Below, in pieces: positions 1 through 7,500 of a DNA stretch of 40,723 nt (positions within the stretch are counted from its first letter, which is position 1; every line of letters starts with the position of its first letter). The notes under the pieces are model-generated. The model worked only from the letters and a program-made list of their open reading frames with translations. It had not been told where the DNA came from and made no database searches. Made by a program: the position numbers and the translations under genes. The stretch comes from an uncultured Campylobacter sp. GTDB taxonomy: Bacteria > Campylobacterota > Campylobacteria > Campylobacterales > Campylobacteraceae. Location of the stretch: contig NZ_CALKTC010000060.1 in the NCBI RefSeq assembly GCF_937996225.1, positions 1 through 40,723 on the forward strand, in the 5' to 3' direction.

Positions 1-2
1 TG

Positions 3-194
3 GGCAAAAAATTTCGCTGCTACATCGACGAAAACGGAAATTCCGTCACCGCAAAGCTAGACGACAAGCTAAAAGGGGCTAAAATTTTAGTTTCAAATTT
101 CGCCGGCGACATTTTAACGCCCGTGCTAGTGGAGCTTACGGACGCAAACATTGCTAGCGGAGTGATTTTAGGCAGGGTGGTAAAGAAGATCTGA
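3..194 (+). CDS. C-terminal end of a ribonuclease R-like exoribonuclease (5' truncated)
   Basis: Only the last 63 codons lie in the window; the frame is open from base 3 to a TGA at 192-194. The tail has a beta-rich pattern ending VILGRVVKKI, with hydrophobic alternation typical of the end of an RNA-binding barrel. Calling it RNase R (processive 3'-5' decay of structured RNA) rests mainly on gene order: as I recall, rnr precedes holA in Campylobacter jejuni. No catalytic RNB residues are visible here. The stop overlaps the holA start (TGATG), so the two genes are translationally coupled. The frame is certain, the family is moderate inference. Confidence 0.5.
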   Translation, partial: GKKFRCYIDENGNSVTAKLDDKLKGAKILVSNFAGDILTPVLVELTDANIASGVILGRVVKKI

Positions 195-1198
195 TGTATA
201 GGAAAGAATTTGACGGGCTTATCGCAAGCGGAAGGGTGCCTAATTTCGTGCTTTTGCGCGGCGGAGACGATTTTTCAAACGAGCTTTACGCGCAGCGATT
301 GAAGCAAATTTACGCCTCGGAAAATTTTTTGAGTTTGTATTTTTTGGAGTATGATTTTGAGCAGGCGCGAAGCTTCTTGGAGCCCTCGCTTTTCGGCGGT
401 AGCAACACGCTTCACATCAAAACCGCCTCGCTCATCAAAAAAGAGGAGTTGCGAAGGCTCATCGCGCTGTGCAAGGCGGACGCGAATAACCACCTGATCT
501 ACGAGCTAAACGATAGCGAAATTTCTGTAAGCGCGGATTTTATCAAGGAATTTGAACGAAACGAAGTGAGGTTTTTCAAACCCTCGGGCGTAAACGAAGC
601 CATAGCGCTGCTTGCGCAAAAATGCGAGATGTGCGGGCTTTTTGCAAACACCGCCGCGCTTAGCAGGATCTACGCCATCCACAACGAAAGCCTGAGCCTA
701 AGCGCGAGCGAGATAGAAAAATTTGCAAGTTTGGGGTTAGAGCTTAACCTGCAAAACGTAAATTTGATGGTTTATGGCCTTAGCGAAGTAAGCTACGACG
801 AGCTTTTCGATAAAATTTTTAGCCTTTGCGACTTTCGCGTAGATTTTTACAAAATGGCTCTGGGCGGCGGATACAACGAAATGGAGCTGATAAATTATTT
901 CTACCGCTTGATTTATAGAATTTTTCGCCTGCATGCTTACGTGAAAATAAACGGCAGATTTGATTTTAAGGCGGTTTTGGGCTATCAGCCGCCCCCTTCC
1001 GTGGCCGCACAGATGCAGCGCTACGCCACCAACTTTTCAACGCGAACATTTTATAAAATTTTCGCTCACTTAAACGATTTGGAATTTGAACTCAAAAGCG
1101 AAAAGAACGCGGCGAAGGACGAGCTTTTGCTCGCGTCGTTTTTGAGGTTGCAGCGCATGCTGCTAAGTTCGCTCGGGCAAAAAGCAAATATTAAGTGA
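194..1198 (+). CDS. holA: DNA polymerase III delta subunit (clamp loader)
   Basis: A 334-residue protein of the right length for HolA, the clamp-loader subunit that opens the beta sliding clamp. The N-terminal FVLLRGGDDFSNELYAQRL stretch and the following FLSLYFLEYDF and LFGGSNTLHIK segments match the delta AAA-like fold, which is degenerate and lacks a Walker A motif. The C-terminal part (about 200-330) is the helical collar domain, with the FSTRTFYKIFAHLNDLEFELKS helix and a LLLASFLRLQRMLL tail. Its ATG overlaps the preceding TGA. It lies just before rpsF, separated by 84 bases that may carry the ribosomal-operon promoter. Family assignment is confident although delta subunits diverge strongly. 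Confidence 0.85.
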   Translation: MYRKEFDGLIASGRVPNFVLLRGGDDFSNELYAQRLKQIYASENFLSLYFLEYDFEQARSFLEPSLFGGSNTLHIKTASLIKKEELRRLIALCKADANNHLIYELNDSEISVSADFIKEFERNEVRFFKPSGVNEAIALLAQKCEMCGLFANTAALSRIYAIHNESLSLSASEIEKFASLGLELNLQNVNLMVYGLSEVSYDELFDKIFSLCDFRVDFYKMALGGGYNEMELINYFYRLIYRIFRLHAYVKINGRFDFKAVLGYQPPPSVAAQMQRYATNFSTRTFYKIFAHLNDLEFELKSEKNAAKDELLLASFLRLQRMLLSSLGQKANIK

Positions 1199-1282
1199 AA
1201 TTTTAGTAATATCTCTTCGCATTTTTTGCAAAATCCTTGCCCGCAGACACCGTTTGCGAGCTAAAATCCATAAGGAGAATTT

Positions 1283-1696
1283 ATGAGAAACTACGAGGTT
1301 TTATTCATCGTTAAGCCCACGCTTACCGACGATGAAGTTAAAACAAAAGTCGATTTCGTCAAAGAAATCATAACCAAAAACGGCGGAGAGATCGCTTCCG
1401 TGATCGAAATGGGCGCTAGAAAGCTAGCCTATAAGATCGACAAATATGAGCGCGGAGTTTATTTTGTAATCTATTTTAAAGCCGAGCCGAGCTTGATCTC
1501 CGAACTTGTTAGAAATCTGCGCATCACCGAAGATATCATTAGATTTTTGACCGTCAAATATGAGACTAAGCGTGAAATTTCCGCTTGGGATAAGCTAAGC
1601 AAAGGCATCAAACTAAGCCCTGCGAAAAAAGAGCGCGAGCCAAAAGCGCCGGTAGAGCCAAAAGAGCCTGAAGAAGCAGCCAAAGAGGGCGAATAA
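1283..1696 (+). CDS. rpsF: 30S ribosomal protein S6
   Basis: This 137-residue protein begins MRNYEVLFIVKPTLTDDEV and has the conserved MGARKLAYKIDKYERGVYF core of S6, which binds 16S rRNA in the central domain as a pair with S18. The last 30 residues are a charged Lys/Glu/Pro-rich tail, as is common in S6. A clear GGAG ribosome-binding site precedes the ATG. It is the first gene of rpsF-ssb-rpsR, the classic arrangement in which the S6-S18 pair flanks single-strand binding protein. In other bacteria an S6:S18 complex can bind its own leader; no such leader structure was worked out here. Confidence 0.97.
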   Translation: MRNYEVLFIVKPTLTDDEVKTKVDFVKEIITKNGGEIASVIEMGARKLAYKIDKYERGVYFVIYFKAEPSLISELVRNLRITEDIIRFLTVKYETKREISAWDKLSKGIKLSPAKKEREPKAPVEPKEPEEAAKEGE

Positions 1697-1706
1697 AGGA
1701 TAAAAT

Positions 1707-2297
1707 ATGTTCAATAAAGTAGTTTTGGTAGGTAATTTGACCCGAGATATCGAGCTTAGATATACGACTGCGGGCGCAGCCATAGGCAACAGCGCTATCG
1801 CCGTAACTAGAAAATTTAACGTAAACGGCGAAAAACGCGAAGAGACGTGCTTTATAGACATAGATTTTTTCGGTCGCACGGCCGAAATCGCAAATCAATA
1901 CTTGCGAAAAGGCAGTAAAATTTTGATCGAAGGCCGCTTAAAGCTAGATCAGTGGCAGGATCAAAACGGACAGAACCGAAGCAAGCACTCCATTAGCGTA
2001 GATACGATGGAGATGCTAGGAAGTAATCAAGGTGGAAGCGGCGGCTATAATCAAGGCGGCAATTACGAGGGCGGCAATTATGGCGGAAGCTCCGGCGGCT
2101 ACGGCGGAGGAAATTCTAGCTACAGTAATTACGGCGGCGGAAATAGCTATGCTAACAGACAAAACTCAAATTCAAGAGGCGCAAAAAACGATTACAACGC
2201 ACCTAAACAAAAAGAGCAGAGTTACGAAAGCACGATTCCGGAAGTCGACGTCGATGCCGATAAATACGACGATGGCAACGACACGATCCCATTTTAA
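1707..2297 (+). CDS. ssb: Single-stranded DNA-binding protein
   Basis: A 196-residue SSB. The N-terminal OB fold (about 1-110) carries the hallmark MFNKVVLVGNLTRDIELRYT, then EETCFIDIDFFGRTAE and LIEGRLKLDQWQDQNGQ, which place ssDNA across a tetramer. Residues about 110-165 are a Gly/Tyr/Ser/Asn-rich flexible linker made of imperfect GGYNQGGNYEGG-type repeats. The acidic tip DDGNDTIPF is the conserved partner-binding peptide used to recruit replication and repair proteins. It lies 10 bases after rpsF and 13 before rpsR. The linker DNA is itself locally repetitive (GGCGGC/GGCAATTA units) and could vary in length between strains. Confidence 0.97.
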   Translation: MFNKVVLVGNLTRDIELRYTTAGAAIGNSAIAVTRKFNVNGEKREETCFIDIDFFGRTAEIANQYLRKGSKILIEGRLKLDQWQDQNGQNRSKHSISVDTMEMLGSNQGGSGGYNQGGNYEGGNYGGSSGGYGGGNSSYSNYGGGNSYANRQNSNSRGAKNDYNAPKQKEQSYESTIPEVDVDADKYDDGNDTIPF

Positions 2298-2310
2298 TTA
2301 AGGAAAAATC

Positions 2311-2571
2311 ATGGCAGATAAGAGAAAATATACTAGGAAGTATTGCAAATTTACGGAGGCAAAGATCGAATTCATCGATTATAAGGACACGGCGCTGCTA
2401 AAGCACTGCCTAAGCGAGCGCTTTAAGATTATGCCGCGCCGCTTAACCGGCACTAGTAAAAAATACCAAGAGATGGTAGAAAAGGCTATCAAGCGCGCGC
2501 GCCAAGCAGCCCTTATACCTTATATCGTCGATCGCAAAGACGTGGTCGTAAATCCATTCGAAAATCTTTAA
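2311..2571 (+). CDS. rpsR: 30S ribosomal protein S18
   Basis: An 86-residue S18 with the conserved core: CKFTEAKIEFIDYKDTALL, then LPRRLTG-type MPRRLTGTSKKYQ, then KAIKRARQAALIPY. These contact 16S rRNA and protein S6 in the platform of the small subunit. The starting MADKRKYTRKYCKF is basic as usual. A near-consensus AAGGAAAAATC ribosome-binding region precedes the ATG. It ends the rpsF-ssb-rpsR operon, and a strong stem-loop begins directly at its stop. Confidence 0.97.
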   Translation: MADKRKYTRKYCKFTEAKIEFIDYKDTALLKHCLSERFKIMPRRLTGTSKKYQEMVEKAIKRARQAALIPYIVDRKDVVVNPFENL

Positions 2572-2599
2572 ATTTTAGCGGTACAAAGCCGCTAAAATT
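2571..2599 (+). terminator. Stem-loop terminator of the rpsF-ssb-rpsR operon
   Basis: An inverted repeat with 11-base arms (AATTTTAGCGG and CCGCTAAAATT) and a 7-base loop starts at the last base of the rpsR stop codon. The downstream side is T-containing but not a pure T run (TCCCCCTATTTT). It is well placed to end the ribosomal operon before the next promoter at about 2650. Confidence 0.75.
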
Positions 2600-2648
2600 C
2601 CCCCTATTTTAAACTCTAAATTTTAAAATTTAAGCCCGCTCTTATATA

Positions 2649-2654
2649 TATAAT
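2649..2654 (+). promoter_or_regulatory. Candidate -10 box for the 2683 gene
   Basis: TATAAT sits 28 bases before the ATG at 2683 in an AT-rich stretch (TATATATAAT), after the rpsR terminator. Epsilonproteobacterial sigma-70 promoters often lack a -35 box and rely on a strong -10, which fits. An AAAGGAG ribosome-binding site follows. Confidence 0.5.
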
Positions 2655-2682
2655 CCACCTATATTTTTTCAAAGGAGAAATT

Positions 2683-2985
2683 ATGGCAGAGAATGGGCAG
2701 GCGGAATATTTGGAATGTCCTTTTTGCGGCAAAGATGACATCAAATACGGTGCGGTCGTATGTAGCGGATGTCAGGCGGAGATATCTTATAGTAGAGCAT
2801 GGTTTTTGAAATTTCTAATAGGCGTGGTATGTCTTGTTTTTGGAATACGTGTCCTTATAAGAGCTGGTTTTATAATTCAAGATGTTTTTCTCATCTCTAT
2901 CGGTACGATTTTGGTTTTATATTCTTTTGCGCTAGCAAGAGATCATAGCCCGGAATTTCATAGGACTATGAAACATGTCGAATAG
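2683..2985 (+). CDS. Small zinc-ribbon membrane protein, unknown function
   Basis: A 100-residue protein I do not recognise. Residues 12-30 form a zinc-ribbon-like knuckle with two CxxC pairs (CPFC and CSGC, 15 residues between). This is followed by two hydrophobic segments (about 43-60 and 66-85), so it is probably an inner-membrane protein with a cytoplasmic zinc knob. A good AAAGGAG site precedes the ATG, and it has its own promoter-like sequence. The 31387-31812 protein in this window has the same plan (N-terminal CxxC pairs followed by membrane helices), though I see no clear sequence identity. Real gene, role unknown. Confidence 0.75.
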   Translation: MAENGQAEYLECPFCGKDDIKYGAVVCSGCQAEISYSRAWFLKFLIGVVCLVFGIRVLIRAGFIIQDVFLISIGTILVLYSFALARDHSPEFHRTMKHVE

Positions 2986-3006
2986 TCTTGCATATTTTTC
3001 ATCGCC

Positions 3007-3058
3007 CAATCGGCGGTTAAATTCTAAAACTCTCCGATTGAATTTATAATCAGAGAGT
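3007..3058 (+). other. Two overlapping, mutually exclusive hairpins between small membrane genes
   Basis: CAATCGG (3007-3013) can pair with CCGATTG (3034-3040). Alternatively ACTCTCCGATT (3029-3039) can pair with AATCAGAGAGT (3048-3058) with one mismatch and an 8-base loop. The second arm of the first stem is part of the first arm of the second, so only one can form. It may be a simple terminator or an attenuator-like switch; no T run follows. Confidence 0.35.
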
Positions 3059-3087
3059 CTCGCTATTTAAATTTTTAAAGGTTGCTT

Positions 3088-3585
3088 ATGGACTTTTTAT
3101 TGGGTCTCATTATTGCGGCGGCTACTTCACTTGAAGGGCTTGCGGTAGTGATTTTAATCGCTGCCGCTATGGTTATTTTCAGTGCTTTTAATGCCACGAT
3201 TGCTTTTGCCGCAGGATATATAGTATTTTGTATCGCGACCTGGTTATTATATGTAATTATTATATGCAATACGAATAATAGATTTATGATAATTACGTCT
3301 CTTGCGGTAAGTTTGACTCTGGGGTATTTAGCGGCTGATGCTGTTTATAAAAGTGAGCAGGCAAAGGATGCTGAGCGCGAAGTGCAGAAGCAACAAAATA
3401 TGACGCAGCAAGATAAAGTCTATTATATCCAGCGAAGTTTGATGTTTAGCGGCTACGGCGTGACGATCGACGGTAAATGGGGCAAAAAAACTATGCAAGC
3501 GTCACAGAAATATTCGGGCTCGTCCGCAACCTCGATCGACGAACTTTATGAGGCAGTCAAGGCTAAAAAAGAGGGCAAAAGATAA
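3088..3585 (+). CDS. Membrane protein with peptidoglycan-binding-like tail
   Basis: A 165-residue protein. I start it at ATG 3088, since AAAGG lies 6 bases upstream; an in-frame TTG at 3082 would overlap that site. Three hydrophobic stretches (about 3-32, 38-60, 67-85) form a membrane domain. A charged linker follows, then residues 108-142 (YYIQRSLMFSGYGVTIDG, then WGKKTMQASQKY), which resemble the repeat of peptidoglycan-binding domain 1: IQ..L...GY...IDG.WG..T..A...Y. A cell-wall or periplasmic anchoring role is an inference from that one repeat. It is followed by an AT-rich hairpin and T run. The neighbouring zinc-ribbon membrane gene may be co-expressed. Confidence 0.7.
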   Translation: MDFLLGLIIAAATSLEGLAVVILIAAAMVIFSAFNATIAFAAGYIVFCIATWLLYVIIICNTNNRFMIITSLAVSLTLGYLAADAVYKSEQAKDAEREVQKQQNMTQQDKVYYIQRSLMFSGYGVTIDGKWGKKTMQASQKYSGSSATSIDELYEAVKAKKEGKR

Positions 3586-3610
3586 AATTTAAATCGCGAG
3601 CAAAGTTTGC

Positions 3611-3642
3611 CTGGCTAAATTTTAAAATTTGCTAGTTTTTTT
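3611..3642 (+). terminator. AT-rich hairpin with T run
   Basis: A near-palindrome GCTAAATTTTAAAATTTGC is followed within 4 bases by seven T. It lies 25 bases after the stop of the peptidoglycan-binding-like membrane gene, so it is the probable end of that transcript. Confidence 0.55.
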
Positions 3643-4186
3643 ATATCTCTTATCGAGCGCGCTTTTAAATGCAACGTAGTGATTGTCAAAATTCCTTTAG
3701 GTTCGTTTGGAAGTTCAAATTTTAATATGATTTGAATGCTTTAAGGGCAGAAGGAAATCTGCTTGCATATGACGTCCAGAACTTAAATTTAGAGATTTTG
3801 CCTTAGAGGGTTTGGCGAATGACACTGTCGCCGAATGATTCTGGCTTAAATTTAATGGATTTCAGCTACAAGGCACAGCTAAATTTACGTTACTTTGTGT
3901 CTTTTCTAAAAGCATAATGCGTCAGCACTCGAGCGAGCAAAATTTTATCTCACATCGCTACGCTTTGACCTGAAGTACGCGACACATTCTAAGTCACGAA
4001 AAACTAAAATTCTTATACCTCCGAAGCTCACATCGTTTGTCAAAAGCTCGTGTCTAAATCAAAATCCATACCTCCCAAAACTTCGCTAGCTAATATTTTT
4101 AATTTTAGATTGTAAATGAGATAAATACCGAGGCGGCAATCTTTAGCGGATGAAATTTATACGTAAAAAACCGAGGTTTGGATTTA
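3643..4186. other. Long gap without a supported gene, with imperfect repeats
   Basis: No open frame in this stretch looks like coding sequence. The segment from about 3984 to 4087 holds two imperfect copies of a short unit (TCTAAGTCA...TAAAATTC.TATACCTCC and TCTAAATC.AAAATCCATACCTCC), each followed by a CTTCG/CGAAG-type stretch. It could be decayed genes or a noncoding repeat; nothing identifies it further. Confidence 0.4.
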
Positions 4187-4635
4187 CTATGAAAGTTTCA
4201 ATTTCTTAAACTCGCGGCTATATTTTCTTTGCGAAATCGCGTTAAATTTAAGGCTATCTATCCTGGAAAAATTAACGGCGTATTCCTTCAAGCAAGCGAG
4301 AATGAAAGAGAAGCGGTAATTGCCATTTTCGTAAAATATCTCGCTCGTTATTATTTCCCCGGGCGCCGCATCGCATCTTTGATCCGAGCTCATAGCGCAT
4401 TTTAGTTCATAATATCCATTTTGCAAATCTCCGATGTAAAATTTCAAATGCAACTTTTCATTAATTTGCTTTTTGGGTAGCAATAGCGCATCGTTGAAGT
4501 TTATGCCCGCAAAAATTCTTTCTAGCGTATGCATATTTTTATGCAGCCTAAATACGCCTCGTACCGCCGCTCTCTTAAAGCATATTCGCTATCTTTTATA
4601 TTGCCCCTGATCCAATCTAAGTCAAAATATAGCAC
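4187..4635 (-). pseudogene. Frameshifted hypothetical gene (about 149 residues if repaired)
   Basis: Two open pieces in different frames read as one protein. The first begins with GTG at 4635 (GAAGAG six bases upstream) and reads VLYFDLDWIRGNIKDSEYAL to RYEAYLGCIK before running out of frame. The second is the 115-codon frame from ATG 4534, reading MHTLERIFAGINFNDALLL onwards. The shift falls on a run of five A on the coding strand (4536-4540); one extra A joins them as CIKN-MHTLERIF. The INFNDALLL...YIGDLQNGYYEL part loosely recalls DUF4085-type proteins (weak). The first piece is also in frame with the end of the upstream sensor-like gene, after its TAG. A sequencing error in the A run is possible. 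Confidence 0.6.
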
Positions 4636-4674
4636 TTCAATCTCTTCGGTTTTAAATTTATCGCTGCCTGTTCG

Positions 4675-5712
4675 CTACAGCCCCAAGAAATTCTCATCGT
4701 TTTTGATCTTTTCGATGAGATCAAGCGTGGCATAAAATTCGTCGTAGAAATATGGCATCTCGAGCTTGAAAAATTTAAAGCTTAGCCCCTCCAGCACCTT
4801 GAGCGAGTGTTTGTTTTTAAGTAAAAATATGAAAAACACCCCGTCTTTTTCCAGCGCGTTGAGGTAGTTTATTTCGCTTATATTGGCGCGCAAGATCTCG
4901 GCGTCAAGGATGACGACGTCGGCTACGTAGATGAAGTCGTTTAGATGTCTCTTCGCGCTCTCCCAGTTGGAGTTTGGCATCACGTCGCAGCCAAGCCCAC
5001 TTAAAAAATCTCTTAGCTCCTCAAAGATCGCGCGGTTTTTATGCGTGATTATGACGTTGTAGTCGTATTTTTTAGCGCTAAAGCTCTGCTGCGCGAAGCA
5101 GCTAAGCACGGCATCCATTTTGATAAAGGTTCCGCGCCCGTCGGCTCCAATACTTGGATGCGAACCGAGTGCACGCAAATGGGTCTGCGCCGAAGTAAGA
5201 TACTCATCGTCCGTGCTAGCAGCGCTTTCTAGTGCACTTTTAAGCGCATAGGTACGCGGATCCTTTAGCTCGCGATCGATACCTACTCGCACGTCTAGCT
5301 TGATAGAGCTTATATTTGCTCTAAGTTCCTTGCTACTAAATTCCACGCTCACGCAGATCGGCTCGGCGATATTTTGCAGAAAAAACTCGCACGCATCAAA
5401 GACCGCGCTAGTGAGATTTAGCACCTCGCCGCCGTAGATACGCGGCAGCTGCGGCGGGAAGCTAAGATAGAGCGTGCTATCGTATTTCGTGCACTCCTCA
5501 AATAAAATTTCGCTTTGAAATTTTAAAATTTTTAAAATATCGATCTGCGCGATATCCTCGCGTCTAGGCACGACGGAATCGCTTTCTTTGGCTTTAGGCG
5601 CAGCGGAGAAAATTTTGCCGCTTACGGCGGGCTTTTTAGCAAAAAGTTTTCTTGCCGCAAAACCTGCCGTCGCAGCCAATATTGCTAGCGCGCCTAAAAC
5701 CACGGCTTTCAT
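4675..5712 (-). CDS. Degenerate membrane-anchored histidine-kinase/receiver-like protein
   Basis: A 345-residue protein with one N-terminal membrane anchor (about 3-20), then a Lys/Ala linker. Residues about 55-210 follow the order of a kinase ATPase domain: a GEVLNLTSAVFDACEFF helix where kinases have the N box, and ADGRGTFIKMDAVL at the end where kinases have a G-x-G-T-x-F box. The usual N-box Asn and G1 motif are missing. Residues about 220-335 resemble a receiver domain, with VVILDAEIL (candidate phospho-acceptor Asp) and a Lys in FFKLEMP where KP is usual. No dimerisation-box His was found. The ATG overlaps the queA stop (ATGA), so it is co-translated with queA. The domain reading is inference from pattern; the gene itself is clearly real. 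Confidence 0.6.
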   Translation of the reverse strand: MKAVVLGALAILAATAGFAARKLFAKKPAVSGKIFSAAPKAKESDSVVPRREDIAQIDILKILKFQSEILFEECTKYDSTLYLSFPPQLPRIYGGEVLNLTSAVFDACEFFLQNIAEPICVSVEFSSKELRANISSIKLDVRVGIDRELKDPRTYALKSALESAASTDDEYLTSAQTHLRALGSHPSIGADGRGTFIKMDAVLSCFAQQSFSAKKYDYNVIITHKNRAIFEELRDFLSGLGCDVMPNSNWESAKRHLNDFIYVADVVILDAEILRANISEINYLNALEKDGVFFIFLLKNKHSLKVLEGLSFKFFKLEMPYFYDEFYATLDLIEKIKNDENFLGL

Positions 5713-6728
5713 AGCACAAGCATCCCATCGCCATAGGAGTAGAAGCGGTATCTTTGCTCCACTGCGATGCGGTAGAGCTCAAGCGTGCGCTCAAGACCGA
5801 TGAAGCTCGCTACGAGCATTATCAGCGTGGATTTTGGCAGGTGAAAGTTCGTAAGCAAAAAATTCTGTCTTATCGGCGGATTGCCCGGGTGCAAAAACAG
5901 CTCGCAGATCCCGCTGCTTTGCCCGTTGCGCGCAAAATTTTCGATCGTTCTCGTCACCGTCGTACCCACGCCTAAAATTTTTCGCTCGCTTTTTAGGATT
6001 TGCGCGGTCTGCGGCGGGATGGAGTAGAGCTCGCCGTGCATCTTATGATCGCGCAGATCCGCTACTTCCACGGGCTTGAAGGTGCCCGCGCCTACGTGTA
6101 GCGTGATAAAATAAATTTCGTGGTTTTTGCGCAGATCGTTTAGCATCGCATCGTTAAAATGCAAGCTCGCGGTGGGTGCGGCGACGGCGCCTTGCTCGCG
6201 CGCGAAGATGCTTTGATACCAGCTCGCATCCTCCTTCGTATCGGCGCGCTTGATATACGGCGGAAGCGGCACATGGCCGATACGTTCGCAAATTTCAAAA
6301 ACATCGTGGGTATTTAAAGCCTTGCCGCCGCGCTCAAATTGCACGATGCGAAGCCCGCCTTCCATCAGCTCGCAAACGCGCGCATTAAGATTGCTTTGAA
6401 ATTTTAATTCGCTGCCTACTTTGACGCTGCCGCGAATATAGGCGCTAAATTTATTGCCTTCAAGCGGCGAGTTTAGCAGAAGCTCGATCTTGCCGCCGCT
6501 ATTTTTGTGACCGAATAGGCGCGCCTTAATTACTCGCGTGTCGTTAAAAATAATATCGCAGGGCGGCAGGGCGTCCGCCAGATCGCCGAAGTGCGCGTGC
6601 GTGATCTGCTCCTTAGCGCGGTCGTAGATCAGTAGGCGCGCGCTTTGTTTGGGCATGACGGGAGCGCTTGCGATGAGCTCGCTAGGAAGCTCGTAATCGT
6701 AGCTGCCAACTAAATTTAGATCCGCCAT
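5709..6728 (-). CDS. queA: tRNA preQ1 ribosyltransferase-isomerase (queuosine synthesis)
   Basis: A 339-residue QueA, which transfers the ribosyl part of S-adenosylmethionine to 7-aminomethyl-7-deazaguanine at the wobble position of tRNA to give epoxyqueuosine. The family signatures are clear: YDYELPSELIASAPV at the start, NDTRVIKARLFGHK, GHVPLPPYIKR, QGAVAAPTASLHF, HVGAGTFKPV and LLTNFHLPKSTLIMLVASF. It begins one base after tatC ends and overlaps the downstream sensor-like gene by 4 bases. The order queA-tatC-tatB-hemW is, as I recall, conserved in C. jejuni. Confidence 0.96.
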   Translation of the reverse strand: MADLNLVGSYDYELPSELIASAPVMPKQSARLLIYDRAKEQITHAHFGDLADALPPCDIIFNDTRVIKARLFGHKNSGGKIELLLNSPLEGNKFSAYIRGSVKVGSELKFQSNLNARVCELMEGGLRIVQFERGGKALNTHDVFEICERIGHVPLPPYIKRADTKEDASWYQSIFAREQGAVAAPTASLHFNDAMLNDLRKNHEIYFITLHVGAGTFKPVEVADLRDHKMHGELYSIPPQTAQILKSERKILGVGTTVTRTIENFARNGQSSGICELFLHPGNPPIRQNFLLTNFHLPKSTLIMLVASFIGLERTLELYRIAVEQRYRFYSYGDGMLVL

Positions 6729-6729
6729 C

Positions 6730-7485
6730 TCACGCCTTCGCTACGTCCGTGGAATTTTCGCTTTCGTCATCCTCAGGCTTATACGGATTTATCATTTTGG
6801 CGATGAAGATTGAGAGCAGATAAAGCGCAATTAGCGGAGTTGCGAGCATAAACTGACTAAGCACGTCCGGTGGCGTCATCACCGCTGCAAAGATGAAAAT
6901 AATGACGATTGCGTAGCGGAAAAAATCGCTTAGGCTTTTGTTCGTCACAAGCCCGATCTTGGCGAGAAAAAAGGTCACCACCGGAAGCTCGAAGCTGATG
7001 CCAAATGCGACGACGAGCTTAGCGAAAAAGCCTACATATTCGCCGATTGTAGGCATCGCAGTAAATTGCTTGGCGCCAAAATTTACCAAGAAATTAAATG
7101 CGACGGGGATTACGAAAAAATAGCAAAACGCCGCGCCCAAAAAGAACATAATGCTTGCGCCGCTAACGAAGGGGATGACGTATTTTTTCTCGTTGTCGTA
7201 AAGCCCGGGCGCTATGAAAAGCCACGCCTGCCAGAAAATTATCGGCATCGCTAGAAGCAGCGAGGTGAAAAACGATACCTTCATCGCGGTAAAAAACGTT
7301 TCGCCAAGCTGGGTAAAGATGATCTCACTGCCTTTAGGAAGCACGCGCACTAGCGGGCGGGTCATAAAGCCTAAAATATCTTCCCAAAAGCCGAAGCACG
7401 CGATAAAAAGGACGATGACGGACAGAACGCAGATAACTAGGCGCTTGCGAAGCTCGGCTAGATGGGGTTTTAGCTCTTCAAACAT
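6730..7485 (-). CDS. tatC: Twin-arginine translocase subunit TatC
   Basis: A 251-residue polytopic inner-membrane protein with the TatC start FEELKPHLAELRKRL, then six predicted membrane segments. ARLF-like surroundings are replaced by GSEIIFTQLGETFFTAMKVS, and the conserved FELPVVTFFLAKIG and VMTPPDVLSQFMLATPL are present. TatC binds the twin-arginine signal of folded export substrates. It lies 15 bases after tatB, one base before queA. No tatA is in the window. A short charged cytoplasmic tail (PEDDESENST) ends the protein. Confidence 0.96.
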   Translation of the reverse strand: MFEELKPHLAELRKRLVICVLSVIVLFIACFGFWEDILGFMTRPLVRVLPKGSEIIFTQLGETFFTAMKVSFFTSLLLAMPIIFWQAWLFIAPGLYDNEKKYVIPFVSGASIMFFLGAAFCYFFVIPVAFNFLVNFGAKQFTAMPTIGEYVGFFAKLVVAFGISFELPVVTFFLAKIGLVTNKSLSDFFRYAIVIIFIFAAVMTPPDVLSQFMLATPLIALYLLSIFIAKMINPYKPEDDESENSTDVAKA

Positions 7486-7500
7486 TAAATTTCTCTCTCA

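Noticed and set aside
3082..3087. TTG start for the peptidoglycan-binding-like membrane gene
   Set aside because: It would overlap the AAAGG site that serves the ATG at 3088.
4529..4735. Plus-strand 68-codon frame over the broken gene
   Set aside because: It overlaps both the pseudogene and the sensor-like gene on the other strand, and its residues show no pattern.
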